Assembly (NCBI GenBank): GCA_964370235.1
Contig: CAYJIL010000038.1
Span: forward strand, 1-21,660
From: CAYJIL01 sp964370235
Lineage (GTDB): Bacteria; Bacteroidota; Bacteroidia; Bacteroidales; Rikenellaceae
DNA: 21,660 bases
Direction: 5' to 3'
The position numbers and the translations under genes were made by a program. Under the pieces are notes generated by a model. That model made no database searches. It was given only the letters and a program-made list of their open reading frames with translations, and was not told where the DNA came from. Every line of letters starts with the position of its first letter. Positions within the stretch are counted from its first letter, which is position 1. Shown piece by piece: positions 8,129 to 16,226 of this stretch.

Positions 8129-8830
8129 TTAGCTATAGAGTTTATTAACATACAAAACAGCAAAGGATACAAGTAGCAAAAATACAAAAAGTGCTCCACC
8201 AATTGCCTTGAGCTTGTTGGTACTGTCGTTTTGCTCATACCACTCATCGTTATAGGCATAGTATAGGTGTGTGGCAGTAATTGCTCCGTGTTTCTTTTGT
8301 GCTAGTAGCGCACGTACTTCGGGCGAAATTTGACGTTTTTGCCCAATTGGCAACACAATCTCTTTGTCGCTCTCTTGGTATTTTGCCTCAAACATTGCAG
8401 CCACTTTTTCGCCATCGGCCAATGTAACAACATATATTGGGCACATCAAGTCACGATTGACATAGCTAGTTGTGTAGTTTGGCACTTGTCGTGTATTTCC
8501 TATGCGTGCAGAACGCTTTGTTCTCACATTACTTTGCTGCACTGGATCTACCCAGCTACTTCGCAAATATACTCCACTCTTTGTTGCACTAACCGACTCC
8601 ATCGCCGCATACGATATTGCCTTTAGGTTGTTAAATTGCTCTTTTGATTTTATAATTTCGATATCGCTACCAGCCTTCATTCCTAATGGTGATGTTACCA
8701 TAGACAAATCTTTGCAGTTTATCTCCTGCTGCTCCATCGATATCCAATTAGTTGAAAAGCAAACAAAGCAATAGTAGCTTGTTAAAAGAATAATTGCCCC
8801 TACTAAGTATTGTAATATCTTTTTTACCAT
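8129..8830 (-). CDS. Two-helix membrane protein of unknown function, paired with the Ca2+ ATPase
   Basis: This 233-residue protein belongs to no family I recognise. It has one membrane helix near each end (about 6-26 and 208-228). Lysines before the first helix put both termini in the cytosol, leaving about 180 residues on the outer face of the inner membrane. That domain has a basic patch (about 103-114, RTKRSARIGNTR) and a section reading PIYVVTLADGEKVAAMFE, suggesting a beta-rich fold. The start codon lies just 2 bases after the stop of the P-type ATPase gene, so the two are almost certainly cotranscribed and probably translationally coupled. A role as accessory or regulatory partner of the pump is inferred from position only. 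Confidence 0.75.
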   Translation of the reverse strand: MVKKILQYLVGAIILLTSYYCFVCFSTNWISMEQQEINCKDLSMVTSPLGMKAGSDIEIIKSKEQFNNLKAISYAAMESVSATKSGVYLRSSWVDPVQQSNVRTKRSARIGNTRQVPNYTTSYVNRDLMCPIYVVTLADGEKVAAMFEAKYQESDKEIVLPIGQKRQISPEVRALLAQKKHGAITATHLYYAYNDEWYEQNDSTNKLKAIGGALFVFLLLVSFAVLYVNKLYS

Positions 8831-8832
8831 AA

Positions 8833-11688
8833 TTATCTGTTTCTTGTTCTACCAACCATCCTTATTATCTCGCCAACAATAAATACTGGTGATGTTGCTC
8901 CAATAATAATTAGCCACTCTTTTGCTGCCAAAGGCTCGACACTAAACATTTCGCCACCAAAGCTAACTATTAGTACTTGCCCCACTACAATTAACAAGGC
9001 AATGAGCATAAAGCCTTTTTCCGAAGTTATTTTTGTGAGCGCACTACTAGAGGCTGTATCGTATGCTTTGCAGTTAAACATATTCCAAAACTGAATCATC
9101 ACAAAGCTCGAAAAGAATATCGCCATAGCTTTTGTAGGCGTGTATAGCTCATATAAATGGCCTCTCACACCCAGTAGCACAGCTATAAACAGTGCACCCG
9201 TTACAAGTATGCCCTTTGCCATAGATGGAGTAATGATAAAGTCGCTTTGGCGGCGAGGTTTTTGTTTCATTACCGATCTGCTAGGCGAAAGCGAAGCTAG
9301 TGCCGTAGCTGCAAAGGTGTCCATAATAATGTTTACCCATAGCATTTGTGTTATCGTTAGAGGGCTTTGTGTACCCATTACAGCACCTAGCAAAACTATA
9401 ATAACAGCAATAACATTAATCGTTAGCTGGAACAATATAAAACGCTGTATGTTTTTGTATAGCGAACGTCCCCAAACTACTGCCTCTACGATGCTAGCAA
9501 AAGAGTCATCAAGTAGCGTTATATCGCCTGCCTCCTTGGCAACCGATGTGCCCGACCCCATCGCAAGACCTACGTTTGCAAAGTTAAGAGCTGGTGCATC
9601 GTTTGTGCCATCTCCCGTTACAGCAACAACCCTGCCACGTTTTTGTAGTAGTCTAACTAGTCGTTGTTTGTCTGACGGCCTTGCTCTAGACATTATCTTT
9701 AGGGTTTCGACTCTCTCTAGCAGCTCCTCGTCACTAAGTGCTTCGAACTCGACACCCGTTATGCGCTCACTATCGCCATCGACATTGTCGTCCCATAGCC
9801 CAATTTGACGTGCTATTTCGGTTGCCGTAGCAGGAGTATCACCCGTTACTATTTTTACATCTATACCCGCCGACATTGCATCGCCAATTGCTGCTGGCAC
9901 ATCCTCACGCACAGGGTCAGATATAGCAACCACTCCCATAAAGGTTAGCTTGTGGCTATCGAGAATCTCTTGTGCACTCTGGTTGTCACTAATCTCAATC
10001 ATTGCAAAACCAAGTGTACGATATGCATGGTTTTGGTATGTTGTTAGCCTTTGTACAAAGCTATCTTTGTGCTTTGCCATATCGTCAAGGCTAGCGCCTA
10101 ACGATATTTTATCACACATCGACATTACCACCTCGGGCGCCCCTTTTATATATAGTACTCGCTTGCCACTAATAGCTTTTGAGTCTACTAGCGTTGCCAT
10201 GTATTTGCGAGCAGTCGAGAATACTATTCTATCTGCAATTTTTGCACCCTCTCTAATTGACAAGTAATTTACATCCTGCCCCTTTAGCCATAAAAGAAGT
10301 GCTGCTTCGGTAGGGTTACCAATCACTCCCGTTGTGCCATCTTCGGCAGTCTCTAGGTGGGCTGTGCTATTGGCAGCCATTGCCTCATATACCAGCTCTT
10401 TGTTGCCTGCCTCTGCCATTGGGAAGTGAGTTTCGCCCACAACCATTCTGTTTTGAGTAAGAGTTCCGGTTTTGTCGGTACATATAACATCGATAGCACC
10501 CATAGTCTCCGATGCGTGCATTTTTCTTACCAAGTTATTGCTCTTTAACATTCGTTTCATATTAAGAGCAAGGCTCAGCGTTACGCTCATTGGCAGACCC
10601 TCTGGTACTGCTACCACAATAAGGGTAACTGCCACCATAAAGTGGTTGAGAATCGATGCTACCATGTCGCCATCTATCCACGAACTAGCCGATAGGGGGT
10701 TTATGCCCATTAGGTAAATAACACCCGATCCTGCTATCATTACCCCAAGCCCCATTACTAACCACATAAACCAACCAATACTCTCTATCTTTAGCGTAAC
10801 TTCACGCTTTGTAGCAATTGAGATAGCGTCTTTAAGGGTAGGAATCCACACTTTTGCAATGGCAATAAAAAGCGACAAAAGCGACAGCATAAGTAGCTCT
10901 ATTTGCCCCGGTGCATAGCTTTTGCCGTGTGCAAATAGGTCGCTAAAAAGTAGCGCATTAAATACCACTAGCGCAATAGTGAATGCTGCAACTCCAATCA
11001 TTTGTGCTAAACCATCGAGCTGCTTAGTAAGAGGTGTTTTCTCCTCTACCTTAACGCTAGAGGCAATTGCCACCTTACCAAACTCGGTTGAATCGCCAAT
11101 CGAAATTACCTGAGCTACCGCCGAACCCTCCATAATGGTGGTGCTGCGGTAAATCATATTAGATGGGTAGGTTGCAGTTTTGCTAAACTCGCTCTCAACA
11201 GTTGTTTTGCGTATAATAAGCTCGCCTGTTAGTGTCGATTCATTAACATTTAGCGACATTGATTCTAGCAATTTTGCATCTGCCGGAATCTCATCACCTG
11301 TCTCTAATATTATAATATCGCCTACTACTATCTCTCGCTTTGCAACTTCGGTAACTTTGCCATCACGCATAACCCTAACTGGAGTTTCGTCACCAATAGC
11401 ATTTAGCATATCAAATTTGCGCTGTGCGTCATACTCAAAGTAAAAACCCACACCGGTAGCCAACATAATTGCAGCTACGATTCCAATTGTTTCGGCATAT
11501 TCGTTATGTGATATCGAGATTACCAGCGACAGAGCTGCGGCGATCAAAAGTATCCTTATTATTGGGTCTTCGAATTTCTCTATAAATAGCTTCCAAAGCG
11601 ATTCTTGCTTAGGTGGAGTAATAATATTTTCGCCGTGTTTTGCTCGGCTAATTTCAACCTCTTGCTGGGTTAAACCTCTATGCTTCAT
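8833..11688 (-). CDS. P-type Ca2+-transporting ATPase (PMCA-like, P2B) with two extra membrane segments
   Basis: This is an inner-membrane cation pump of 951 residues that probably exports Ca2+. The P-type ATPase signatures are in order: TGE (154-156), PEGLP in M4 (362-366), the phosphorylation site DKTGT with D405, KGAPE (515-519), TGD (616-618) and GDGTNDAP (692-699). In M6, WVNIIMDT carries N786 and D790, equivalents of Ca2+ ligands in SERCA and PMCA. PEGLP plus the NxxxD pair supports a Ca2+-type pump. The length is increased by an insertion of about 95 residues (about 250-345) between M3 and M4. It holds two further hydrophobic stretches (263-282, 306-328) separated by a basic loop, as expected for an extra hairpin. 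Its likely membrane partner follows 2 bases downstream. Confidence 0.93.
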   Translation of the reverse strand: MKHRGLTQQEVEISRAKHGENIITPPKQESLWKLFIEKFEDPIIRILLIAAALSLVISISHNEYAETIGIVAAIMLATGVGFYFEYDAQRKFDMLNAIGDETPVRVMRDGKVTEVAKREIVVGDIIILETGDEIPADAKLLESMSLNVNESTLTGELIIRKTTVESEFSKTATYPSNMIYRSTTIMEGSAVAQVISIGDSTEFGKVAIASSVKVEEKTPLTKQLDGLAQMIGVAAFTIALVVFNALLFSDLFAHGKSYAPGQIELLMLSLLSLFIAIAKVWIPTLKDAISIATKREVTLKIESIGWFMWLVMGLGVMIAGSGVIYLMGINPLSASSWIDGDMVASILNHFMVAVTLIVVAVPEGLPMSVTLSLALNMKRMLKSNNLVRKMHASETMGAIDVICTDKTGTLTQNRMVVGETHFPMAEAGNKELVYEAMAANSTAHLETAEDGTTGVIGNPTEAALLLWLKGQDVNYLSIREGAKIADRIVFSTARKYMATLVDSKAISGKRVLYIKGAPEVVMSMCDKISLGASLDDMAKHKDSFVQRLTTYQNHAYRTLGFAMIEISDNQSAQEILDSHKLTFMGVVAISDPVREDVPAAIGDAMSAGIDVKIVTGDTPATATEIARQIGLWDDNVDGDSERITGVEFEALSDEELLERVETLKIMSRARPSDKQRLVRLLQKRGRVVAVTGDGTNDAPALNFANVGLAMGSGTSVAKEAGDITLLDDSFASIVEAVVWGRSLYKNIQRFILFQLTINVIAVIIVLLGAVMGTQSPLTITQMLWVNIIMDTFAATALASLSPSRSVMKQKPRRQSDFIITPSMAKGILVTGALFIAVLLGVRGHLYELYTPTKAMAIFFSSFVMIQFWNMFNCKAYDTASSSALTKITSEKGFMLIALLIVVGQVLIVSFGGEMFSVEPLAAKEWLIIIGATSPVFIVGEIIRMVGRTRNR

Positions 11689-11712
11689 TTAATCACAATA
11701 TTTATTAAAGCA

Positions 11713-11744
11713 CAAAAATAATAAAAAGAGTCCGTAATATCATA
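11713..11744 (-). promoter_or_regulatory. Probable promoter for the Ca2+ ATPase operon
   Basis: On the minus strand, TATTTTTG (11720-11713) is an exact TAnnTTTG -7 element. TATG (11744-11741), 20 bases upstream, differs by one base from TTTG. The leader would be about 18 bases. A second exact -7 match (11759-11752) has no partner at the right distance. The whole gene-free stretch 11689-12008 (320 bases) otherwise holds only the terminator at 11936-11980; 11760-11935 shows nothing I can name. Confidence 0.42.
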
Positions 11745-11935
11745 ATTTCGACAAAAATAACTGATTATAGGTACTCCTGAGCGTGTTTTGCGGTTAAGCA
11801 CACTAACCCAACTAAGTTATTGATTTACAGACAAAACATCTATTATCGTTAATTATTTGCAAACTATCAGCCATATTACTACAAATTACATAATATGACA
11901 AATTATCAAAAAATTGAACATTATTTGCCACAATA

Positions 11936-11980
11936 CACAAAAAACCTGCCTAACTTTTGTTGTTAGACAGGTTTTTTGTG
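11936..11980 (-). terminator. Bidirectional rho-independent terminator after the pyrD-cinA run
   Basis: A long hairpin has an outer 13-bp perfect stem CACAAAAAACCTG / CAGGTTTTTTGTG, one C-A mismatch, then five more pairs around a 7-base loop. The A-run and T-run are built into the stem, so it can work in both directions. It ends the minus-strand secreted-protein gene, whose stop lies 28 bases upstream of the stem, and insulates the Ca2+ ATPase promoter region. Confidence 0.9.
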
Positions 11981-12008
11981 AGTTATGGTTTGCGCTAGCC
12001 TATTACGA

Positions 12009-12575
12009 CTATTCCCAACCCCATGGTGCATCTGGTGTTTCAACCTCTTTTGTTAGATCAAAACTTACCGAAAAGACTCTTGGCGAGCCAATGCGTCTTA
12101 GGTTATATGTATATTTTGTGTCGTCAATAGTAATCCACCACACATTATAAGCTGCATGATCTAAAAGGTCACGAGTAAACTGGTCGGCAGGGAACATCTG
12201 CATATTTGCACTACCAGTGTTTGGTGTCCAACCGCCATACATAGTTACCTCGTCATCGCTACCATCCTCTTTTCGGTGGTCGTGCTTTAGAAGGATGCGA
12301 TCGTTCTCTAGCGTTAGTATCCATGTGCGTGATTTGTTTTCGCCTACAAAAAACGGAATGTATAGTTTATTTCCCTCACACTCTCTTACGTGCATTACCA
12401 AACGCTTGCCACTAAAACTATCGCCTTCTCGTTCGCCCTCGGTAATAACACCTTCGTATGCCTTACCCAAGTGTTTTTTTATGTTATTAAAAAATTCTTG
12501 TGGCGAATTTTTCTCTTGGCCAAAGCCCGCAACGCTCAAGCAGCATAGCGATAATAATAGAATAATTTTCTTCAT
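12009..12575 (-). CDS. Secreted conserved protein of unknown function
   Basis: This 188-residue protein has a clear Sec signal peptide: KK, a hydrophobic core to about residue 16, and a cleavage region near AGFGQ (16-20). Unlike the lipoproteins nearby, no cysteine sits at the cleavage point, so a soluble periplasmic location is likely. The mature part has motifs I associate with a conserved but unnamed family in Bacteroidetes and other Gram-negatives: HLGKAYEG, LVMHVREC, SRTWILT, LLKHDHRKEDGSDDEVTMYGG, FPAD, NVWWI, TYNLRR and a terminal APWGWE. Histidines and acidic residues in the central motif could bind a metal, but no catalytic role is known. It lies 56 bases after cinA with no clear promoter between and is followed by the strong terminator, so it is probably the last gene of the pyrD-cinA transcript. 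Confidence 0.8.
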   Translation of the reverse strand: MKKIILLLSLCCLSVAGFGQEKNSPQEFFNNIKKHLGKAYEGVITEGEREGDSFSGKRLVMHVRECEGNKLYIPFFVGENKSRTWILTLENDRILLKHDHRKEDGSDDEVTMYGGWTPNTGSANMQMFPADQFTRDLLDHAAYNVWWITIDDTKYTYNLRRIGSPRVFSVSFDLTKEVETPDAPWGWE

Positions 12576-12631
12576 GTTTCTAAATTTTATTAATTTTTGG
12601 AGTTAAGGTAGTTATAGTGTTTTTACTATAT

Positions 12632-13882
12632 CTACTTTGTTTCTTTTACAATTTGTTGTAGTAGCAGGTTTATAGCACTTGCTGCAAAGCGTGCAATATT
12701 CTCTACTCGCAAGGTACCAAACTCTTTCTTTTGGGTGTAGGTACCTCTAGGTGTAGATACAGCTATCCATAGCGTGCCCACGGGTTTTGTGGGGCTACCA
12801 CCACCCGGGCCTGCAATGCCCGTTGTTGCAATAGAGTAGGTCGAGCCACTAATGCGTCTAATACCTTGTGCCATTTCTCGTGCCACCTGCTCGCTTACGG
12901 CACCGTGTGTCTCTATGCTGCTTTTGTCGACACCCAAAATAGATATTTTTGCTTGGTTAGCATAACTAACAACACCCGCAAGAAAAATATCTGACGAGCC
13001 TGCTATTTGTGTAAAGCACGAAGCAATTGCACCACCCGTGCAAGATTCTGCAACCGATAGCGTCTGACCACTAGAGCGCAGCATCTTGCTCACTACCTGC
13101 TCTAGGTTAACACTACCCTCACCCAATATATTATCTCCAATTATAGAGTATAGCTTTTGTTTAGCATCTTCAATCTTTTGCTCAATCTCTTGGGGGTTCT
13201 TGACATTATATGACGACAATCTTAGCCTTAAAAAACTAGGGTTTGGCAAGTATGCCAGCTTTATATCATCGCCCAGCGAGTTTTCCCACTCCTCGAGCCT
13301 TTGTGCTAGCTCCGACTCAGATATACCATAAGTAACAACTGTGTGGTGTATCACCGGGTTGAGAGCAAATCGCTCCTTTAGGCTAGGTAGAACACTCTCT
13401 TTCATGAGAGCCTTCATTTCATAGGGAACACCCGGCAAAGTCACAACTACACAACTACCCTTCTCTAGCCACAAACCGGGTGCCGTGCCATTATTATTTG
13501 GCAGAACAGTTGCACCACTTGGCACAAGTGCTTGTTCTCGGTTTAGGCTATTGAACTCAATACCTCTAACTTCGAGATAGGTTTGCACCTGTTTTTCGAC
13601 GCTAGGATCTATTACTAGTTTCATGCCAAAGATATCGGCTAGCGTGTTTTTGGTAATGTCATCTTTGGTTGGGCCAATACCACCCGTTGTTATAACAAGG
13701 TCGTACTTTGCCATCAAACGCCCAAGGCTCTCGGTAATTGCCTCGCTGGTGTCCGATATACTCTCGATTGTACCCACGCTAATGCCTATTTGGTTTAGCT
13801 CAGAAGAAATAAAGGCAGAATTGGTATCAACAATCTGCCCTATTAATATTTCATCACCTATGGTAATTATAGCTGCTTTCAC
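12632..13882 (-). CDS. cinA: CinA: nicotinamide-nucleotide amidohydrolase / competence-damage protein
   Basis: This 416-residue cytosolic protein has the usual two-domain layout. Residues 1-170 are the MoCF/MoeA-like domain (COG1058) with GDEILIGQIVDTN and TTGGIGPTKDD (65-75), linked in this family to ADP-ribose pyrophosphatase activity. Residues about 260-415 are the PncC domain, which deamidates NMN to nicotinate mononucleotide for NAD recycling. The catalytic serine S280 sits in AESCTGG, and TGIAGPGGG follows. NMN is released by NAD-dependent DNA ligase, so a functional link with the ligA in this window is natural. Translation starts at GTG (13882-13880). The upstream pyrD stop TAG shares its last base with that GTG, so the two are translationally coupled. 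The competence role of the family is uncertain outside Gram-positives. Confidence 0.95.
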   Translation of the reverse strand: MKAAIITIGDEILIGQIVDTNSAFISSELNQIGISVGTIESISDTSEAITESLGRLMAKYDLVITTGGIGPTKDDITKNTLADIFGMKLVIDPSVEKQVQTYLEVRGIEFNSLNREQALVPSGATVLPNNNGTAPGLWLEKGSCVVVTLPGVPYEMKALMKESVLPSLKERFALNPVIHHTVVTYGISESELAQRLEEWENSLGDDIKLAYLPNPSFLRLRLSSYNVKNPQEIEQKIEDAKQKLYSIIGDNILGEGSVNLEQVVSKMLRSSGQTLSVAESCTGGAIASCFTQIAGSSDIFLAGVVSYANQAKISILGVDKSSIETHGAVSEQVAREMAQGIRRISGSTYSIATTGIAGPGGGSPTKPVGTLWIAVSTPRGTYTQKKEFGTLRVENIARFAASAINLLLQQIVKETK

Positions 13883-14931
13883 TATTTGTGTCCCTCTTTT
13901 TTTAGAATCTTTTGACAGATGTTCTTTACAAAGCTAGGGCCATTATATATAAAGCCTGTATAAACCTGAATTAACGATGCACCTGCATCTAGCATTGCAA
14001 TAGCATCATCTTCGCTCATAATACCGCCAACACCAATGATTGGGTATTTACCCGATGTCTTTTGGTGTACATAGCGTATAACTTCGATTGCTCTTTTTGT
14101 TAGCGGAGCACCACTTAGGCCACCATTACCAATTCTCTCGACAAGCTCTTTGTTAGTATTTACTATTGTCGAGCGATTTGTTGTAGTGTTGGTTGCTACA
14201 ATACCGTCGAGGTTACATTTCTTCATAACATCGATGGTCTCGTCGATTTGAGCATCGGTAAGATCTGGCGAGATTTTTAGAAGGATAGGGCGATATTGGT
14301 TTTGACCCTTTCTAAAGTCAACCATCCCTTCGATAATACCTGTCAAAAACTCGCTACTTTGTAGCTTGCCTAGGTTTGCTACATTTGGGCAGCTCACATT
14401 AACAACAAAGTAATCTGTATAGTCATAAAGTAGCCTAAATACCTTTAGGTAGTCTTTGGCTGCATCGTCATTTGATGTAAGAGTGTTTTTGCCTAGATTA
14501 ACACCAATCACACTATCATGAGGTAGTTTCTTTAGGAATTTAGCTGCTCTATCTACACCTTTGTTGTTAAAACCCATTCTGTTAATAAGGGCTTTATCGG
14601 CAGGTAGACGAAAAAGACGTGGACGAGGATTACCTCGCTGCGCCTTTGGGGTAACAGCACCAACCTCGATATGCCCAAAACCAAGCGGTTCAAGCATGTC
14701 AAAAACATCGGCATTCTTATCAAAACCAGCAGCAAGGCCAACTGGGTTTGAGAAGGTGATACCAAATACCTCTCTCTCTAGCGCAGGATGCTTAATTGTA
14801 AACATCTTTGCCAACATAGATTTTGCACCGGGAACATGACGCAAAAACTTTAACATTGACACCACAATGTGATGGATAGTTTCGGGGGAGAAAAGTTTGA
14901 AAAGGATTGGCCTTATTATACTCTTGTACAT
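13882..14931 (-). CDS. pyrD: Dihydroorotate dehydrogenase, class 2 (quinone-dependent)
   Basis: This enzyme catalyses oxidation of dihydroorotate to orotate, the fourth step of pyrimidine synthesis, passing electrons to a membrane quinone through FMN. It has 349 residues. The N-terminal extension (about 1-45) is the class 2 membrane-associated helical region, absent in class 1. The FMN barrel carries NPVGLAAGFDKN, GHIEVGAVTPKAQ, NRMGFNN, and the class 2 catalytic serine S180 in NVSCPNV. LLKISPDL, VATNTT, GGLSG and GVGGI follow. It heads a probable operon with cinA (one-base TAGTG overlap) and a secreted protein. Class 2 rather than the NAD-linked class 1B implies a respiratory quinone pool even if the organism is anaerobic. 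The ATG at 14931 gives the expected N-terminus. Confidence 0.96.
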   Translation of the reverse strand: MYKSIIRPILFKLFSPETIHHIVVSMLKFLRHVPGAKSMLAKMFTIKHPALEREVFGITFSNPVGLAAGFDKNADVFDMLEPLGFGHIEVGAVTPKAQRGNPRPRLFRLPADKALINRMGFNNKGVDRAAKFLKKLPHDSVIGVNLGKNTLTSNDDAAKDYLKVFRLLYDYTDYFVVNVSCPNVANLGKLQSSEFLTGIIEGMVDFRKGQNQYRPILLKISPDLTDAQIDETIDVMKKCNLDGIVATNTTTNRSTIVNTNKELVERIGNGGLSGAPLTKRAIEVIRYVHQKTSGKYPIIGVGGIMSEDDAIAMLDAGASLIQVYTGFIYNGPSFVKNICQKILKKEGHK

Positions 14932-15046
14932 TTTCGTGAGTCTATTATTACATACTAATACTTAAACCGATAGGTTGATTAACAAAAATAATAACCTCAA
15001 CACACAATAGTGAAGCACATATTAGAGTTTATAACCTATTATTGCG

Positions 15047-15080
15047 CAAATATATATAAAAAATATTTATTCCTAGCAAT
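15047..15080 (-). promoter_or_regulatory. Possible pyrD promoter
   Basis: On the minus strand, TATATTTG (15054-15047) is an exact -7 element. ATTG (15080-15077), 22 bases upstream, is one base off and slightly far. The leader would be about 110 bases. A second exact -7 match, TATTTTTG (14990-14983), lies nearer the gene but has no -33 partner. The divergent region 14932-15196 holds these and the promoter for the opposite strand. Confidence 0.33.
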
Positions 15081-15126
15081 ATCGCAACCATCCACTCACA
15101 TTTAACCGATACAATTTTATCGAAAA

Positions 15127-15158
15127 TTTGGTGGATTCTTTGCAATATATTATATTTA
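15127..15158 (+). promoter_or_regulatory. Promoter for the His-rich small ORF and metal permease
   Basis: TTTG (15127-15130), 20 bases, then TATATTTA (15151-15158) gives an exact -33 and a one-mismatch -7 Bacteroidetes promoter. Transcription would begin near 15164, about 33 bases before the ATG at 15197. A start at the in-frame TTG 15128 would lie upstream of this, which supports the shorter protein. A CGATA-N6-TATCG dyad (15107-15122) abuts the -33 element and could be an operator. Confidence 0.5.
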
Positions 15159-15196
15159 CTGACCGTTATAGTGTTGTATTTAATCATATAAAGCCT

Positions 15197-15352
15197 ATGA
15201 ATGAAAGTTACTCTTTAGAAGACATGGACATAGATCTAGACCTAGACAACAATATGCTCTTTGATTTGCACGTAGCACAAGGACATAGCCATTTGCATGA
15301 GCTAGACAAATTACTTTCACATGCATACAGTAATTTTGACCTAGATGAGTAG
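15197..15352 (+). CDS. 51-residue His/Asp-rich small protein before the metal permease
   Basis: This short ORF ends 3 bases before the permease start. It is not a family I recognise. It is acidic (motifs EDMDIDLDLDNN and NFDLDE), with a histidine cluster in between (HVAQGHSHLHELDKLLSHAY). It has no hydrophobic segment or signal, so would be cytosolic. The ATG at 15197 is chosen because the promoter at 15127-15158 rules out the upstream TTG. A His/Asp composition next to an ABC-3 permease, whose substrates are Zn2+, Mn2+ or Fe2+, suggests metal binding or sensing, but this is inference. Leucine codons are mixed (CTA alongside TTA, TTG and CTC), not clearly different from its neighbours. It could alternatively be a leader peptide that only sets up permease translation. 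Confidence 0.5.
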   Translation: MNESYSLEDMDIDLDLDNNMLFDLHVAQGHSHLHELDKLLSHAYSNFDLDE

Positions 15353-15355
15353 AAT

Positions 15356-16171
15356 GTGGAATTATTAGCAGACATATTAAAATATGAGTTTTTCCACAAT
15401 GCTCTGCTAGCATCGCTGTCAATTGGTGTTGTTTGTGGCATTATTGGAACATACATAGTTTCAAGACGAGTCGTATTCCTAACAGGAGGCATTACACATG
15501 CCTCCTTTGGTGGTATAGGTATAGCCTATTATATGGGGCTTAATCCATTTATGGGAGCTCTGTTTTTTGCGCTGCTCTCTTCGCTAGGTATGCAGTATGT
15601 AGTCGACCGAGGTGGGATTCGAGAAGATTCGGCCATTGGCGTGCTGTGGAGCATTGGAATGACCATTGGTATTATTTTCATATTCATTACACCCGGGTAT
15701 GCCCCCAACCTTATGAGCTATTTGTTTGGCAATATACTCACACTGTCGGGGCAAGTGGTTCTGTGGAGCTATATTACGGCTGCTGTGCTTGTATTTTTTA
15801 TGGCAATGTGGCATCGCACGGTGCAGTTTGTAGCATTTGACAGATCCTATGCTGCATCGCAAAGCATGCCAACCAAGGCTGTGGGCATGATTATGATTGC
15901 ATTTACAGCCATTGCAATAGTTCTTACTCTAAAACTTGCAGGTATTGTTCTGTTAATATCGCTAATCACACTACCCTCTATTACGGCCGCTTTGGTGAGT
16001 AGACGATATTTGGGAATGACTATTTATGCCTGCACCTTTGCCTCAATTGGCATGGTTAGTGGTGTTATACTAAGCTACTATACCGACCTTCCGCCCGGTG
16101 CATCCATTGTGGCTAGCTTGTCGTTAATTTATATTGTAACCAAAATCGCAACTATTCTTTGTCGCAAATAG
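15356..16171 (+). CDS. ABC-3 family metal permease (ZnuB/MntB-like), orphan
   Basis: This is the membrane subunit of a Zn2+/Mn2+-type ABC importer, 271 residues with about seven or eight membrane helices. Family features are an N-terminal segment FFHNALLASLSIGVVCGIIG, the conserved GGITHASFGGIGI (44-56), EDSAIGVLWSIGM, and DLPPGASIV near the end (244-252). Translation starts at GTG (15356); the overlapping ATG at 15354 runs into a stop after four codons. It follows the His-rich small ORF by 3 bases and probably depends on the same promoter and perhaps on its translation. No ATPase or binding-protein gene is nearby, so those subunits must be encoded elsewhere. Metal specificity cannot be read from the sequence. 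Confidence 0.9.
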   Translation: MELLADILKYEFFHNALLASLSIGVVCGIIGTYIVSRRVVFLTGGITHASFGGIGIAYYMGLNPFMGALFFALLSSLGMQYVVDRGGIREDSAIGVLWSIGMTIGIIFIFITPGYAPNLMSYLFGNILTLSGQVVLWSYITAAVLVFFMAMWHRTVQFVAFDRSYAASQSMPTKAVGMIMIAFTAIAIVLTLKLAGIVLLISLITLPSITAALVSRRYLGMTIYACTFASIGMVSGVILSYYTDLPPGASIVASLSLIYIVTKIATILCRK

Positions 16172-16226
16172 TATAGCACACACCTATTCAATCTAAAGTT
16201 TTACCAGACACTAATAATATTTTTAC

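Noticed and set aside
12613..12630. Small hairpin TATAGT/ACTATA between cinA and the secreted protein gene, considered as a terminator
   Set aside because: It is only six weak pairs with no T-run on the minus strand. Readthrough to the strong terminator at 11936-11980 is more likely.
15128..15196. Longer TTG-started form of the His-rich small protein
   Set aside because: A well-spaced promoter (15127-15158) overlaps this stretch, so it is probably not transcribed as coding RNA. The added residues also look unlike the rest.
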